Notes under the pieces: model-generated
Database searches by the model: none
Told to the model about the DNA's origin: nothing
The model's input: the letters and a program-made list of their open reading frames with translations, nothing else
Assembly (NCBI GenBank): GCA_030272815.1
Contig: JAJSZT010000010.1
Location: 16,444 to 80,443 of the forward strand
From: Deltaproteobacteria bacterium
Lineage (GTDB): Bacteria > Desulfobacterota > Desulfobacteria > Desulfobacterales > ETH-SRB1
Reading direction: 5' to 3'
DNA length: 64,000 bases
Shown here: positions 24,001 through 27,657 of the stretch, in pieces
Layout of the letters: each line of letters opens with the position of its first letter
How positions within the stretch are numbered: position 1 is the stretch's first letter
Position numbers and translations under genes: made by a program

Positions 24001-25318
24001 CTTCAACGATGGCGACACCGACACAGATGCCGTTCTCGATGCTGGGGAAACCTGGCTGTACACCTCGGAAGGGGTCGTCAACTACACGGTGCAGGAGGGG
24101 CAGTACAGGAACATCGCCTACGTGACTGGCGTCTATGATCCGAACCCGGACGAGGACGGAATCACGTTCAGCGTGGCTAACGACGATGCCAACCATCACA
24201 TAGGACAGCGTAAAGGTGAGGGCAATACCCCCGGCTTCTGGAAGAACAATGTTGCCTTCCACAGCTCCGTCGCTTGGCCGCGCGGCACTGACGACAACTT
24301 GATCTGGGGCCCGTACCAGACGCTGGAAAGCGTCTTCGACCTGCCGGATGACTTGAAGTTAAAGTATTACGACGTGAGGCTGGTCGATGCTTTGGGCTTG
24401 GGCGGGGGTCAAGAAGATGCGCTGATGCGCCACGCTGTTGCTGCTCTGCTCAATGCGACACATCCATACATTGCCTATCCGCTGACGACGCGGCAGATCA
24501 CCGAGGCGGTGAACGAGGTTCTTGCCAGCGGGGACCAGGAGAAGATCGAGGACCTCAAGGACGACCTGGACCGCTTCAACGGCCTGGAGAGCGATCTCAA
24601 TCAGCACGGCCACATCCAGATTGATGAGGATGATAAAGCATTGCAGGCAGCGACCTTTCCGGACCAGCCGATTGCCGCTGACGCACCGACCGCGGAGATG
24701 CTGGCGCCGATCGTTGACGCAGCAATGGCCCACTGGGCGGCCACGGGTATCGACACCACGGCGCTCGAAGCGGTGACCCTCGAAATCGTCGACCTTCCGG
24801 GCCTCATTCTTGGGCAGACGTCCGGAGAAACCGTACTGATCGATGTTGATGGAGCAGGCCACGGCTGGTTCTTTGATCCCACGCCATACGACGACACCGA
24901 GTTCAGACGGCGAAATGGGGCCACCGAACTCATTGCCGTCCCATCAAGCCCTGCTTACGGAGATATCGACCTTTTGACCGTGGTTATGCACGAGCTGGGC
25001 CATGTGCTGGGGCTTGAGCACACTGAGCAGGAAGGGTTGATGGATGCAAGCCTTGATGCAGGCGTACGGCAGTTGGCTGACGATTATATTGATGCTGATT
25101 CAGTGGAAGTCAATGAACCCGAAGATTTGGCCAGCCTGGTGCTCATGAACACAGCCATAGACGAGGCAGAAGCAATTGCCCCTGCGGCCGCGGCAAAACA
25201 TGGCAGCTCCTGGCTGACAGAGTTCTTGACAAATGGTACCGGAAAAAGATATAATAAATTTATTTTAAAGGATGACATTAAGATAGTGGTACTTGATGAA
25301 GATGAAGAAAATGACTAA
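2..25318 (+). CDS. Giant repeat-rich surface/secreted protein with C-terminal metzincin motif (5' partial)
   Basis: The reading frame is open from the first bases of the window, so the N-terminus lies outside; 8,438 residues are visible. The first roughly 3,100 residues are repeats built on 'AYIxNSxV', 'GDVTLxA', 'SVAAS' and 'GASIGVAxARNLIGW' blocks, interrupted by inserts with 'YxFLGE' and 'DYTDxxxW' motifs (about 550-1150, 2930-3450, 5020-5360, 5660-6060). Next come 'HGFxxGDxVxY' modules (9340-10300), Calx-beta-like stretches (about 15700-17700), RTX-like GGxGxD repeats (19710-21940), four DUF11/DUF7507-like domains (22472-24206), a 'TPGFWKN' module (about 24227) and a matrixin-like end with HELGHVLGLEH (24989-25021) followed by a Met ('GLMDAS'). 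The end, 'SSWLTEFLTNGTGK', is short and acidic. It is probably exported and acts at the surface as adhesin, matrix or protease. No type I ABC transporter is adjacent; SecA- and HlyD-type genes follow instead. GC content and codon use differ from genes beyond 33 kb. Confidence 0.9.
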   Translation, partial: AKTLSTTSSGAAGVGVSLAFNTVGWNSQNFLFNAIDTLIGGEPDFSTLFDASNPASVKAYILDSTVDSAGAISLTALSRSQINATLTNETDSAAYSFGKKDPKTGEKGASGYAVGAVLTSNLVNSEARAYIDSNGSNLTIEARGGGVTIFAQDDAGIVANSKLTAASSTTNDAGLTLLTDFADKLLREYQYTDRSGAQDLRFGHQVRIDDVDFTSHGIHDLADVVQGSRIEIESDLANGKASKGEFYEYVGTDPVTVALDQQNYTDPDLWKKIDATPGGVYQFIGGLDPTKLADFFVSETGSVTEVKNGDRVQVDQALANGSANVGDVFQYVGTDPLSNPDLVTQDYSDANLWKKINNGAIFEQNVDLGTQDYTDTSRWREISTVDIRELVPGVSFNISDSDSAAFGGLVVRNDVRSNVVASINKANVTADGDVDLQALETAGIFAIDQSSVTSSGGSTFGGGSSKAVGGVIATNLVLSAANAKITNSNVTTHSDGNVLLESQNTSTIAATIDSEIASNGTSIGVILAFNTIGIKPQNFLFSTVDALFGTNIANEQPAETQAFIKDSVIKSAGAISATTTSNADINASVINAANSITATIGDGDDDTGTITVGAVVALNKLSTQVQAYIDNTGAEGAIVRANSGDLTITSTDTSNISADVAANSLGVAVDLGSNKTRTVTLGISIARNEIRNDMAAYLKNAGDETKAGNAIIGSSETATVDSSSVASAVGVAVSLNQDSLAFSGGGASAVNLILGKANAFMGGSVLVAAGDVALTTENTSVIDSQVKATAVSAAVSGSKKAKAFAIGFSFAENLIGYSNATTREPLEVQACTLNSDITADGKLLLSATSDSDIEATVATTSVAVAVANQDTGALSAGGLVVQNYVASDIKAYIDGANSILVKGGEGISIEAVDSSKIFSDAQAVSVAAALSGKNAGTLSFGLSLAFNEISNTVEAYIKDATSVQTTSGPITINANVLEDQAHFPSDYNDTQTVALAIGDRVSSGSSVYRFLGEAYNYTTESTTPLVTNVATNQVVRINDNLFYQAKQDFTQIDLSTEDFTVTTNWDILETEPATVDFDAEALAVDITTGDIVKLSDQYEGGGQASRFYEATTDRTGVDLSTEDYSDTNYWALIETNLSSEDFSDRTRWLEETAIASQSIAASVAASFSAKNSLAISGAGATSRNVFLSKNNAYVSNSTLNSAGKVGLGAQNTVSIDATVVAASGALAFSGKNAIGASIGVAVAQNLIGWETDGTSNQAEVQAYSSNSSITATNDLTLNATANEEINAFVFAGSVAVAGSGSTSVGVSGAGVSAENRISTKVKAYIDGDQEQGISAQSVSLLASDTSTIDVTAAGASLAGAFAGSSALALSIGVSLAQNLIDNDVAAYINNAEVTATAGDITVKAFETAGIDALSIAASLSATGAGKIAGALSGAGADATNIILTKTNAYIANSTIGDASNSGAANVILEAKNTSSINATIAGASAAIAGGGKVGASGSIGVALARNLIGWDVDSANEATVSDAAEVQAYVENSSINVADDLILNAVSENTIDALVLAFSVAIAGGGKAAVALTGAGSRSENKLATKTKAFINGSGTAGIIGDSVSLTAEDRSKITADVAAASLGVAGSGSISGSVSVGVSLARNHLSNEVEAYINDANVTSRTGDVTLTANVLEDKDGFGFDYTDSQTVALETGDRVKVGDDVYRFLGEQYQYTTASGEVDLEDGDIVKLEDDFLGDGEAGAFYVAAADRSNVLLGEESFNTTDWALLETNLGTENYNDKTRWKKETSISALSIAASLSAGIGGGAGIALSGAGAESINVILSKNNAYIVNSTVNSANDVTLEARNTASIDATVVSASAAIGGGGLAGIGASIGVSVARNLIGWGTDENFDFDPLRDNHATTSELVDKLQLQKGDVVKVESGVRAGDFYEYIGEDISVDFSSKDVGTSVTQGKLVQVDLDYDESKGKPGGIYRYVGDNSINLASDGDYTNDDLWEYVGEGQYALQDFNDITRWKQVALKKTPAQVQAFIEDSTVDAEDNLVQTATAIESIEAFVLAGSVAVGASGGVGLAGSAAGVSAENKIATDVKAYIGGVLAGVENDIAAKKITLTALDNSSIKVDAVGASLAVGAGGLVGGALSIGVAVANNHISNDVAAYIENAESVTARSGDVQLSASSTGQSVIFDLDANLAQELDDLATADPDDPDTEDTNEAEDDQSGDTELKENIAELFAAENVSLSNPDNLTVTAIQAGSEWLLRDPKGGAYLLRLEDIGGTERITVSGVSIDAVSVAASMAAGVGSVAGVGISASGTLANNVILTKTNAYIRNSDVDAPEGDVIVDATSTSTIISSIVSASAALGVGIGGGGGALSIGVAIARNLVGYDIDTSDSVIDILDDGVLAFIEDSSINTGGDLFLTATADQTISSVVTAVSAAVAGGAGFGLAGSGAGVNADNRIAVNVKAYIDGDGMGGIHADSMRLTARDVSSITTDAVGASFATAVGFVAGSVSIAATVANNEIGNVVEASIKNAYALTTSGGDGLGLNPGDIVLMAKEEATIDAVSVAASSALAAGFGAALSGAGTKATNTIKTEVIASIDNSASVDATGQIDIRAESYPEMHADIVVASLAGGIGAGAGAVTISKNTVEDTVRAFVRGSTVVAGNGDITIEAMSTPTIETVAVTVGVAAGIGVSVVVVTAEEDIQSTVNAIVDSSTLTAEQGNVLVSAEAAADADPDVVGVSVSGGLSVGVINYTSTIGGSTNAYVTGEASTISAGQIDITATDTNRATPDITQVNVSLLTVGVINATPSISRDTRAYVDKQASLDAGTNDITLKADSSSTINSSVTDVSIGLVTVGEMALGGTITSDTEACIEDDASITAGNLKVLAFADNKATTNLLAVSVGLVGAVGNATSNATLNADTEAKIAGADIDVANNIEITSESAAEAISEINSGSGGIFVGVMDATATAESLGVTRSYIGNGATIDGSTQIDIKATVLGSTADSDIVVGTGAAISVAVSKAVANSRPTCEAYIGSSVTIGADSPVGNIDIDAIGQGEADAYSWAGGGGLVQVGEPNADADYDPTVNAYIGSSTSIAATGDVTVDALLYDTPAGDLPSDEITSVTASDDTIAFNFPLQTGDSVTYVADGTAIAGLTDGREYNILVQSPGSTIRLGNQFDADGVVDPDTNIITFNSAHNFERGDVVKYDPGSASLSILEDWQNIDPTSSDQVFYVRLVEATRDSNNNPVYDNFKIRLEADSNKQNQTEEDLLQTVESLDNSTNVITISGYNFDNGDVVTYNTSKIGQFTLESVDVTVGTETVDLGDGESKTVPAVTGNDSNANNIFIAGHGFESGDAVLYRNLGDGADVTYLSSGETYYVIKVSDDEIQLASSYVNAVGDSSADPKIPVTPIAINASTIANDLLGLHVLESSYDNLESGRAYYVIDSTANTFKLSETRGGPAIDLDDTHRVGTHKFGELGLDLKHINTPDTIQTMYLDFSSNFTDTASVYHKFAGPGGASLSTVSPPSGDGKSGASAIVGSGGVVNVGGPDGKMTSTPTVEAHISATSLIAGGSVKINAEANTDVTSNGDMAGGGLIDVALAESETLVTSANTSAYVGDDAVIVAGEDIIIKVESDHSVESKATSDGGGFITVKQADTSAKLTYTNDAYVGENARITAGDAIGIYANSSAVGSSDSYTEAWGAGAFADSDNDHDNDDAGVHITATTQTRVLDGANITADSIDIKAKVDNIYGNSYAYAKAINPILFGVATAYADSVVGIDSNVYTYIGIDEPTARTVLTGYRGIDIAADTGSVTRDRDGDVLAVALIPPQDFDQAGNLNTSYTVDASRDVLVYVGARDDARAGGGEATFTTTSSSGSGGTGLQNGTGLSGYDNASDNPALALYVDANGGAITWDSDVVVLGGIKGGPELVIDDTGKIVSLNNVSVWDDAGLTSALGEGSTITGGDYYVKVINEGYADIVFRSYGSTITNEELHNGTPRWPQILFRDNLDDTYIIDHSANDMHLVEVDIIYRGVDKPLVQIDTTQNNGAFDSSDGSSDFSFDVRYSLSPWPTIVDIQKHGTATDIYNDGKIVNPIGWTRIFNEQGDILSDVSTAFIETNVLDIEATQGHIGGNGDNNGSDSQRVNVQLVRSEIVPEFTGDPTGNRIEAINALAGKDAYLSLQVLDRVPEDSSLTSITVQIDSVVAGDDVNLELEDSLFQSGSATPGYVDVFVSESGSHYDISNHFKPDQGSTTNLDPAAYVGSGSAIDTYYKFSLTAAIQDRGELVPFKSTDVTAFTVNMNRDSVSSATAGLIAGSAEDSVGGDIIVAATGSASEDPFIDIEAISNILGTGHIDIDTDANILLTEFAGDMRVGDIISRYRNVTLVSPGSILDINSNVNGGTGDAAADVTGTIITMTAQNGSIGTDDNFLEIDSSYRTSGYLRATAETNIRIEEKDNNESFSTDKSLNVDRVVSNSGDVTLTTENGSILDARGDTDANILGQTIDLDANGTGASIGESANDLEIDSRIGSPENTDDVGLEATNNIYLTETDGNLRLVLAHTYEGDIRLTVRESPRIDSVGEDLLLLASGDALFAEANGNTLPGNHDDSPRDVPHGQIFAENGSVLLRVGDDIDLHQNSEIFAADNINIYGDVSAEDEVIKSLVNLDADYGTTMLLRGRIIAGADVTPGSQLGGSPVGSALPTLTAPAFLTQIWGNTDVDTFQFGDESGSDGTTTQGSPGYIFLGSKTRAYGSQDLDPNNPDGEDRFFVYYLQDTTTQTGPNVITDAEHTLTLDGQADTDYYEVYTLGSNSDIDERNNVINVLDTGLSNDGVDELTVFGFNNLDPNANGDDEFGNNLPTDDVFLLRRAAFLPNEEADRPGYVAMLHGQPDTYLDTIEGNEPSDEVIRVNYDTALNGRVRVLGFGGNDAFYSDDTTAIVSLQGGLGDDTFQIGQIFGDKRDQAEGKLLEQDVFSDLVATTRGWLSPGISAPLVAQGGTGNDEFTVYSNQSELRLEGDDDNDLFIVRAFAIAAVANQDWNDDGNIDADDLPAVDEDTNMDGVINFADADSTPDDWTDDTIVLDEDGVAVPIIGLGFSVARAPDIRCGGGEDEVQYNVNAPVSVEGGTGFDKLVILATEFADDIAITESGIFGTGLNVRYSTIEVVEIDGLEGDDEFFVQSTAFGVAYRVIGGLGSDTINVAGDVTEDIVTRELEGVSGAVDHLVTSDDPLYDGVLVDGFDYNVATEEEGIVVIDESGGFTAVREGRPVEEDSYTVKLAVQPLPGQVVYVTVSAARSPQEEADNTLIHEESYLPNGEGDTIWLSTSSPNNPQYPDFQREITVNGPPAETVNNRALVLTFDHDNWDNVQTVYVFSPNDPRAEGDRVVVVQHSVISDVSGVAPADMQADYVDPFDAADVRNVEVLVRDNDTPGFYVTEVEPGTSTEDMRTLVIEGDSTTQLTDEILVQLAKAPANNVVVRLFLDEDSDEDIELIDVDDLTDSDDRMFKGADGYWRIQFDNTTPTWEWDNPVRVGIQARDDATREDPATAVIFFERDDDLTTDANYVFPNLRSGPGLLDVEVIDNETAGAVVIESEGNTLLNADGSDTDDYSLRLTKEPEADVDIAILTDGLADVVSIDGNPVAPTDYEIIGGQRPIEIFEGSLIFENVGGSGRITRGSGADVGSFISEGFTVGQNIRIGGSGVDYDGDYFVTSVTHTIMTVDLPFGVAGPVEVLDTATLSDLADIGTFTGEVEFSIVEENGVDTYRMTITGLANEDAGWLANRFLEGQRIRIDGPLNPGDYKIAVIRGENDTKDDTIQFTVENTGSFAEGTETVTVARTAAVATFVPGEYWMQQTIELRADVNYEVPITREGVKVFPVQGHYLSKLRGPLAVEGGPTGADRSLQNGLKLPGEADDYLIAIGAQPPESQQIDVLNIFNDTSKEDVNGTMDQTTLRGFNMADDLDFGALGAGVFGESGFFPGGISFGKVSFGVSGFGTDANQSTIEVMNLLLGEGNDSLDIQGTLDPAPSVQVTNDFEFTPDSGSDGGTIVREDFDWKAVGFLAGQTVTIDSVTGEWTVVEINDAIPPGETSPDPNDNSILVLSGPALPDIDGVQTITAFDQDVITIDAVVDVVETTAGGVVSRTSGSWITDGFDVGDLVSIDGDFNQDEYLVAEATATHMTLVCKQLAPVSDATRTINNITDASSVTEDVTIDPSYTGGIVKRESGSWIDEGYLEGHLVTMIDGNGKRDFRINEISDDGLSLTLEGVALPDEIDVTKSFYVQGVHGGLTVVHGGGNFKLQTEGDMNVDSTNPDGFAVTRLDGRDWAKDRYEIGQIIQLEGETYTREILDIVDTMLTPPENAALTWGDGGTLILSVPLRIGGTVLADGDYLGEEDNALAQHVTEPLKTEVSELMDIATDTITRSGGDWSDAGFYVGQTVYISEYAGPFTVTALDGGKMTLFDVALTPQTGVELTVFGFDQTLNGGERVGGDHIVITSSAGPDSPLVVYGDTSQDGMCYSGETFSVLGLELGEKPFDSFPELTDEENEDDEWVFPLANPFDLHGNDVIDARALFADVEPGSLPSVGFTAYGGAGNDTIIGSQAGDHLAGGSGDDLIIGNRGVDHIYGDSGVNVNIFNRALTISVVNASPKPTIDVDLINFINNGTTIEPYASLVCDDLTAGRDVIWGDGPYTILDGPEYVYDDVIFGDHGEVVQYVFDPNLPNPPDVPGALQKIQTTTLDSILEINSLELQNGDDDVIFGHLGRDILIGGANRLVDDVRGGDDIDGGTGEDFIFGDNVGLEHRPDSADPRNQDPRIRQLVESFIYNSDGSNNTDAGTPFADPRIDGASWAEFEVTDLHHTLELQTAGDRSFGNDYIAGGADEDLIFGQLGDDIIQGDGSILGKIDDGSPVGAWRLADGKLEVHASFEAKATDGDDYIEGNAGNDIIFGNLGQDDIIGGSSSVFSLVTPEQRPDGEDIIFGGAGLRIDRNELGEGGDSVQSQIAEHAFDADHIFGDNANIFPLVDAAGNFLEFAYDQNPDIGSDPASPYAPQDRGTLRVIPRAFVLLDYTPGDDGAQGTIGGSDVIMGEDSDDVIHGMLRNDILYGDGWDDDIYGGTGHDKIFGGSGEDGILGDDGLIKTSRNSIADPLWGTEAQGEKELGIPSWDTAKFIGAVVDITNLLKKTADLTVGDGVVSTWENGGYDIVYGGLGDDFIHGGANDDAISGAEALPEFYHDTRAITLRPFQHDVMTGKLDFYDADNPWKKIDFDDNNDGVVDRQFLLNFETFDANGRLIEDGKDWIFGDLGNDAMFGGTGRDRLFGGAGNDYLQADDNLDTEGPDRDDPQANIVAGANTVADDGHPEVFEKTGGIGDWAYGGGGLDVLIANTGADRLFDWTGEFNSFIVPFSQFGSPTVNRLAPTPAVKELLLALGFAGGADPDLVNPDGEINLVTPRDPEWNEQHGGPRDFQARKGFTDYDTAGGKENDRLRAPLQTAHGSTPVGVGTGVIPPTVQIEKAINATDPFAPTPEEDADVTPRQLMVGEEVVWTYLVTNNGTEPLDITGISDNAGTPYDPNDDFTPELISNGNGDGLLDLGEIWLYTSEGEISYQVQAGPYKNVAYVEAVSTVAPDVSVSCFDENHHVGVPVTPLLPAIRIEKAINAVDERDPTSFEDADYPTGPVLVEGTDVVWTYLVFNEGEVSVAITDITDDGGTWSDPNDPNLADDFTPNFLGGDTNGNGLLDPGESWLYTSEGIRDYKVVVGQFVNTATVTAVDEFECATEDSDPNHHLGAPVGISITKAVNAEDLWNPTDEEDANNAPGVVLPLGESVTWTYLIENTTETPLQITEIIDDFGTPDETSDDFTPVSVDDDGNGFNDGDIDADAVLDPGEIWLYTSATVDRDDVANYTVQEGRHLNVAMATAVDDETGMLTVKDNDIAIVEADVPMIRIEKAINAFDPTKPTSLEDADSPSGPALTVRTPVTWTYLVINEGNVPIRDITIVDDFGTPDETSDDFTPVSVDDDGNGFNDGDTDTDAVLDAGETWLYTSEGVVNYTVQEGQYRNIAYVTGVYDPNPDEDGITFSVANDDANHHIGQRKGEGNTPGFWKNNVAFHSSVAWPRGTDDNLIWGPYQTLESVFDLPDDLKLKYYDVRLVDALGLGGGQEDALMRHAVAALLNATHPYIAYPLTTRQITEAVNEVLASGDQEKIEDLKDDLDRFNGLESDLNQHGHIQIDEDDKALQAATFPDQPIAADAPTAEMLAPIVDAAMAHWAATGIDTTALEAVTLEIVDLPGLILGQTSGETVLIDVDGAGHGWFFDPTPYDDTEFRRRNGATELIAVPSSPAYGDIDLLTVVMHELGHVLGLEHTEQEGLMDASLDAGVRQLADDYIDADSVEVNEPEDLASLVLMNTAIDEAEAIAPAAAAKHGSSWLTEFLTNGTGKRYNKFILKDDIKIVVLDEDEEND
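19710..21940 (+). repeat. RTX-like calcium-binding repeat region inside the giant gene
   Basis: Clusters of nonapeptide-type repeats, for example 'GGAGNDTIIGSQAGD', 'GGTGEDFIFGDN', 'GGTGHDKIFGGSGED' and 'GGTGRDRLFGGAGNDYL', recur at about 19710-19830, 20215-20335, 20555-20640, 20735-20830, 21178-21345, 21538-21620 and 21820-21940. They are separated by 100-300-base spacers rich in 'GDN'. In RTX proteins such repeats fold into calcium-loaded beta-rolls after export. Here they are internal rather than C-terminal, which is unlike classical type I substrates. Confidence 0.75.
22472..24206 (+). repeat. Four tandem DUF11/DUF7507-like domain repeats inside the giant gene
   Basis: Four units begin with 'IEKAIN' or the variant 'ITKAVN' at 22472, 22894, 23318 and 23771. 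Each continues with 'VxWTYLVxNxG', an acidic calcium-site-like 'DxNGxGxxDxGE' segment, 'WLYTSEG' and 'NxAxVTAV'. This matches the general pattern of DUF11/DUF7507-type Ig-like stalk domains. Copies 3 and 4 share an identical 79-base DNA block (23486-23564 and 23939-24017), pointing to recent duplication or gene conversion. Confidence 0.75.
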
Positions 25319-25339
25319 CGCATAAACAAGGAGGTTTGA

Positions 25340-25693
25340 ATGGCAAATGAAAAGAGCGGTAAAGAAACTGGAGCCCCAACCGGCGGCCCCAACCAGGAGG
25401 CAACCGGTCAGCCGAAAATTGTGTGGGATGATTCCGATATGCGCAGTGCTTACGCCAACGTAGCTAACGTAGCCGGCGGTCGTGAGGAAATTGTTCTTCT
25501 GTTTGGCATGAACCAGGCATGGCAAGCCGGTCAGGAAGAGATCAAGGTTAAGCTCTCAGATCGTATTGTTTTGAGCCCGTTTGCCGCCAAACGTCTGGCC
25601 GTTTTGCTTAACAATGTCCTGAAGAATTACGAGTCACAATATGGCAAGCTGGAAGTTATTGCCAGGCGGCCTGAGGGTGCGACGGTACAATAA
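25340..25693 (+). CDS. DUF3467 family protein
   Basis: A 117-residue soluble protein with a low-complexity Gly/Pro/Thr N-terminus (about 30 residues) and a compact core 'SDMRSAYANVANVAGGREE' followed by 'KVKLSDRIVLSPFAAKRL'. That core is typical of DUF3467, a small family of unknown function. The start is well supported by AGGAGG eight bases before the ATG. It begins 21 bases after the giant gene stops and sits 41 bases before the GAF-HlyD gene, so co-transcription with both is likely. In the context of a giant exported substrate it could be a cytoplasmic cofactor or chaperone for export, but that is only inferred from position. Confidence 0.8.
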   Translation: MANEKSGKETGAPTGGPNQEATGQPKIVWDDSDMRSAYANVANVAGGREEIVLLFGMNQAWQAGQEEIKVKLSDRIVLSPFAAKRLAVLLNNVLKNYESQYGKLEVIARRPEGATVQ

Positions 25694-25734
25694 AAGTCCT
25701 CGACGTACGGCCAGGGGTTTGATATGAAACAAAT

Positions 25735-27642
25735 ATGGAGCAAAAAGAACCGGGGCCCAAAACAAAACCAGTTGCATTTCGATTGGTAGAGGACAAAAAT
25801 AACCGATCTGCAGACTCGGAAAATTTATCCTGGCAACAGTTTGTCGAGGCAACCACACCCAAGGCATTTTGTCAGAGCTGGTTGCCGTTGCAGTGTTGCA
25901 TGCTCAAAAGGGTATGCTGTGCGATGATTCTTCTGGGAAATCCGGATAGTGGCCCTTTCACACCTGTGGCCGTATGGCCGGATGCCAGTCTCAATCTTCA
26001 GCATCTTACCGGGGCCGCGGAACGCTCTCTCAAAGAGCGCCGCGGCCTTCTTGTTGAAAAGGACACAGACCCCGCCTCTAAAAATCATTTTCCCGAGAAT
26101 TTTCACATCGCCTATCCAATCGAGGTTGCAGGTAAAATCCACGGTACTATTGTATTGGGTGTCAAGGAGCAGGACCGCAATGTGGTTCAGAAGATCATGC
26201 GGCAGCTCCACTGGGGGGCTGCCTGGCTGGAAGTTCTGATCCGACGCACACAGACGGCAACGTCGGATGAGGTCAGCAAACGCCTGCAGACGGCGCTTGA
26301 TCTGCTGGCCAGTGCTGTTGAAAACGAACGCTTCCATGAGGCAGTCATGGCGTTTGTTACCCGGATGGCAAATAGCCTGGAATGCGACCGGGTGAGTATC
26401 GGGTTTTTTTCCGGGCGACACACAAAGGTTACTGCAGTTTCCCACAGTGCCGACTTCGGGAAGCAGACTAACCTGGTGCGGGCCATCGAAGCGGCCATGG
26501 ATGAGGCCATTGACCAGCAGGCTGTGGTGGTTTACCCAACCCCGCCCGAAACAATCCCCCTGGCCACTCGCGCCCACGCCGAACTCGAGCGGCAGCACGG
26601 TTCCGGTACCATATGCACTGTTCCGCTGGAGGTTAAAGGAAAGCCGATTGGGGGACTGACACTTGAGCGTCCTACAGATAAACCCTTTGATCCGGCAACG
26701 GTGGAGCTGTGCGAAACCATCGGGGCGGTAGTGGGTCCGCTTCTGCATACCAAGCAGATGGAAGAGCGCTGGCTGATTCGCAAAGCAGCCGGTTCATTAG
26801 CCAGGCAGTTAAAAAGGCTATTGGGTCCGGGCTTTTTGATCCGCAAGCTGGTGGTGATGGCTCTCATAGCGTTGACTGTTTTTTTTGCGTTTTTTGAGGT
26901 TGACTATCGTGTGACAGCCCCGACTGTCATAGAAGGGGAGGTGCAGCGGGTGGTGGCAGCGCCTTTTAACGGCTACATCAAGGAGGCGCCGGCCCGCCCT
27001 GGTGATGTGGTGGGGGAAGGGGACATGCTGGGCCTGCTGGACGATCGGGATCTTAAACTCGAACGTATCAAGTGGTTTACCGAAAAACAACAAAATTCCA
27101 GGCAGTATGACGAAGCCATGGCCAAACATGACCGGGCGCAGATCCATATCTTAATGGCCAGGATCGAACAGGCCACCGCACAGATGTCCCTGATAGATGA
27201 ACAGTTGGCGCGGTGCAGGATTATTGCACCATTTGACGGGGTAGTTATGAGCGGCGACTTGAGCCAGTCTCTTGGAGCGCCTGTAGAGCGCGGTCAGGTG
27301 TTGTTCGAAGTGGCTCCCCTGGATGAATACCGGGTAATCGCCGAGGTGGATGAACGGGATATCAACGCAATCGTTGTGGGACAGAAAAGCGATCTGATGC
27401 TGCCCTCAATGTCCGGCAAGGCATTTCCTTTTGTGGTGGAAAAGATTACACCAGTATCCATTGCCAAAGAGGGCCGAAACTACTTTCGGGTAGAGGGCCA
27501 TATGGTACAGTCCCAGTCGCATTTGCGACCCGGTATGGAAGGTATTGGCAAGATCACCATCGACCGCCGCAAGCTGATCTGGGTTTGGACCCACAAGGCT
27601 ATAGATTGGCTGCGGTTACAAATGTGGCGATGGTTCCCGTAG
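25735..27642 (+). CDS. GAF domain-HlyD family membrane fusion (adaptor) protein
   Basis: 635 residues. The N-terminal 170 residues are cytoplasmic-like. A GAF-type domain follows at about 185-345 ('LECDRVSIGFFSGRH', 'ICTVPLEVKGKPIGGLTLER'), then one hydrophobic segment at about 375-390. A periplasmic HlyD/biotinyl-lipoyl-like part comes next: 'VVAAPFNGYIKEAPARPGD' and 'GLLDDRDLKLE', a short coiled coil, 'RIIAPFDGVVMSGDLSQSLG' and a beta-barrel. This is the adaptor fold of type I secretion and efflux systems, here with an added intracellular sensor-like domain. It shares a close gene run with the giant protein, the M50-HlyD protein and SecA, so it is likely part of that export machinery. An in-frame start upstream is not available; the short ATG at 25724 is in another frame. 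Confidence 0.85.
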   Translation: MEQKEPGPKTKPVAFRLVEDKNNRSADSENLSWQQFVEATTPKAFCQSWLPLQCCMLKRVCCAMILLGNPDSGPFTPVAVWPDASLNLQHLTGAAERSLKERRGLLVEKDTDPASKNHFPENFHIAYPIEVAGKIHGTIVLGVKEQDRNVVQKIMRQLHWGAAWLEVLIRRTQTATSDEVSKRLQTALDLLASAVENERFHEAVMAFVTRMANSLECDRVSIGFFSGRHTKVTAVSHSADFGKQTNLVRAIEAAMDEAIDQQAVVVYPTPPETIPLATRAHAELERQHGSGTICTVPLEVKGKPIGGLTLERPTDKPFDPATVELCETIGAVVGPLLHTKQMEERWLIRKAAGSLARQLKRLLGPGFLIRKLVVMALIALTVFFAFFEVDYRVTAPTVIEGEVQRVVAAPFNGYIKEAPARPGDVVGEGDMLGLLDDRDLKLERIKWFTEKQQNSRQYDEAMAKHDRAQIHILMARIEQATAQMSLIDEQLARCRIIAPFDGVVMSGDLSQSLGAPVERGQVLFEVAPLDEYRVIAEVDERDINAIVVGQKSDLMLPSMSGKAFPFVVEKITPVSIAKEGRNYFRVEGHMVQSQSHLRPGMEGIGKITIDRRKLIWVWTHKAIDWLRLQMWRWFP

Positions 27643-27657
27643 AGGGTAAGCACAAAC

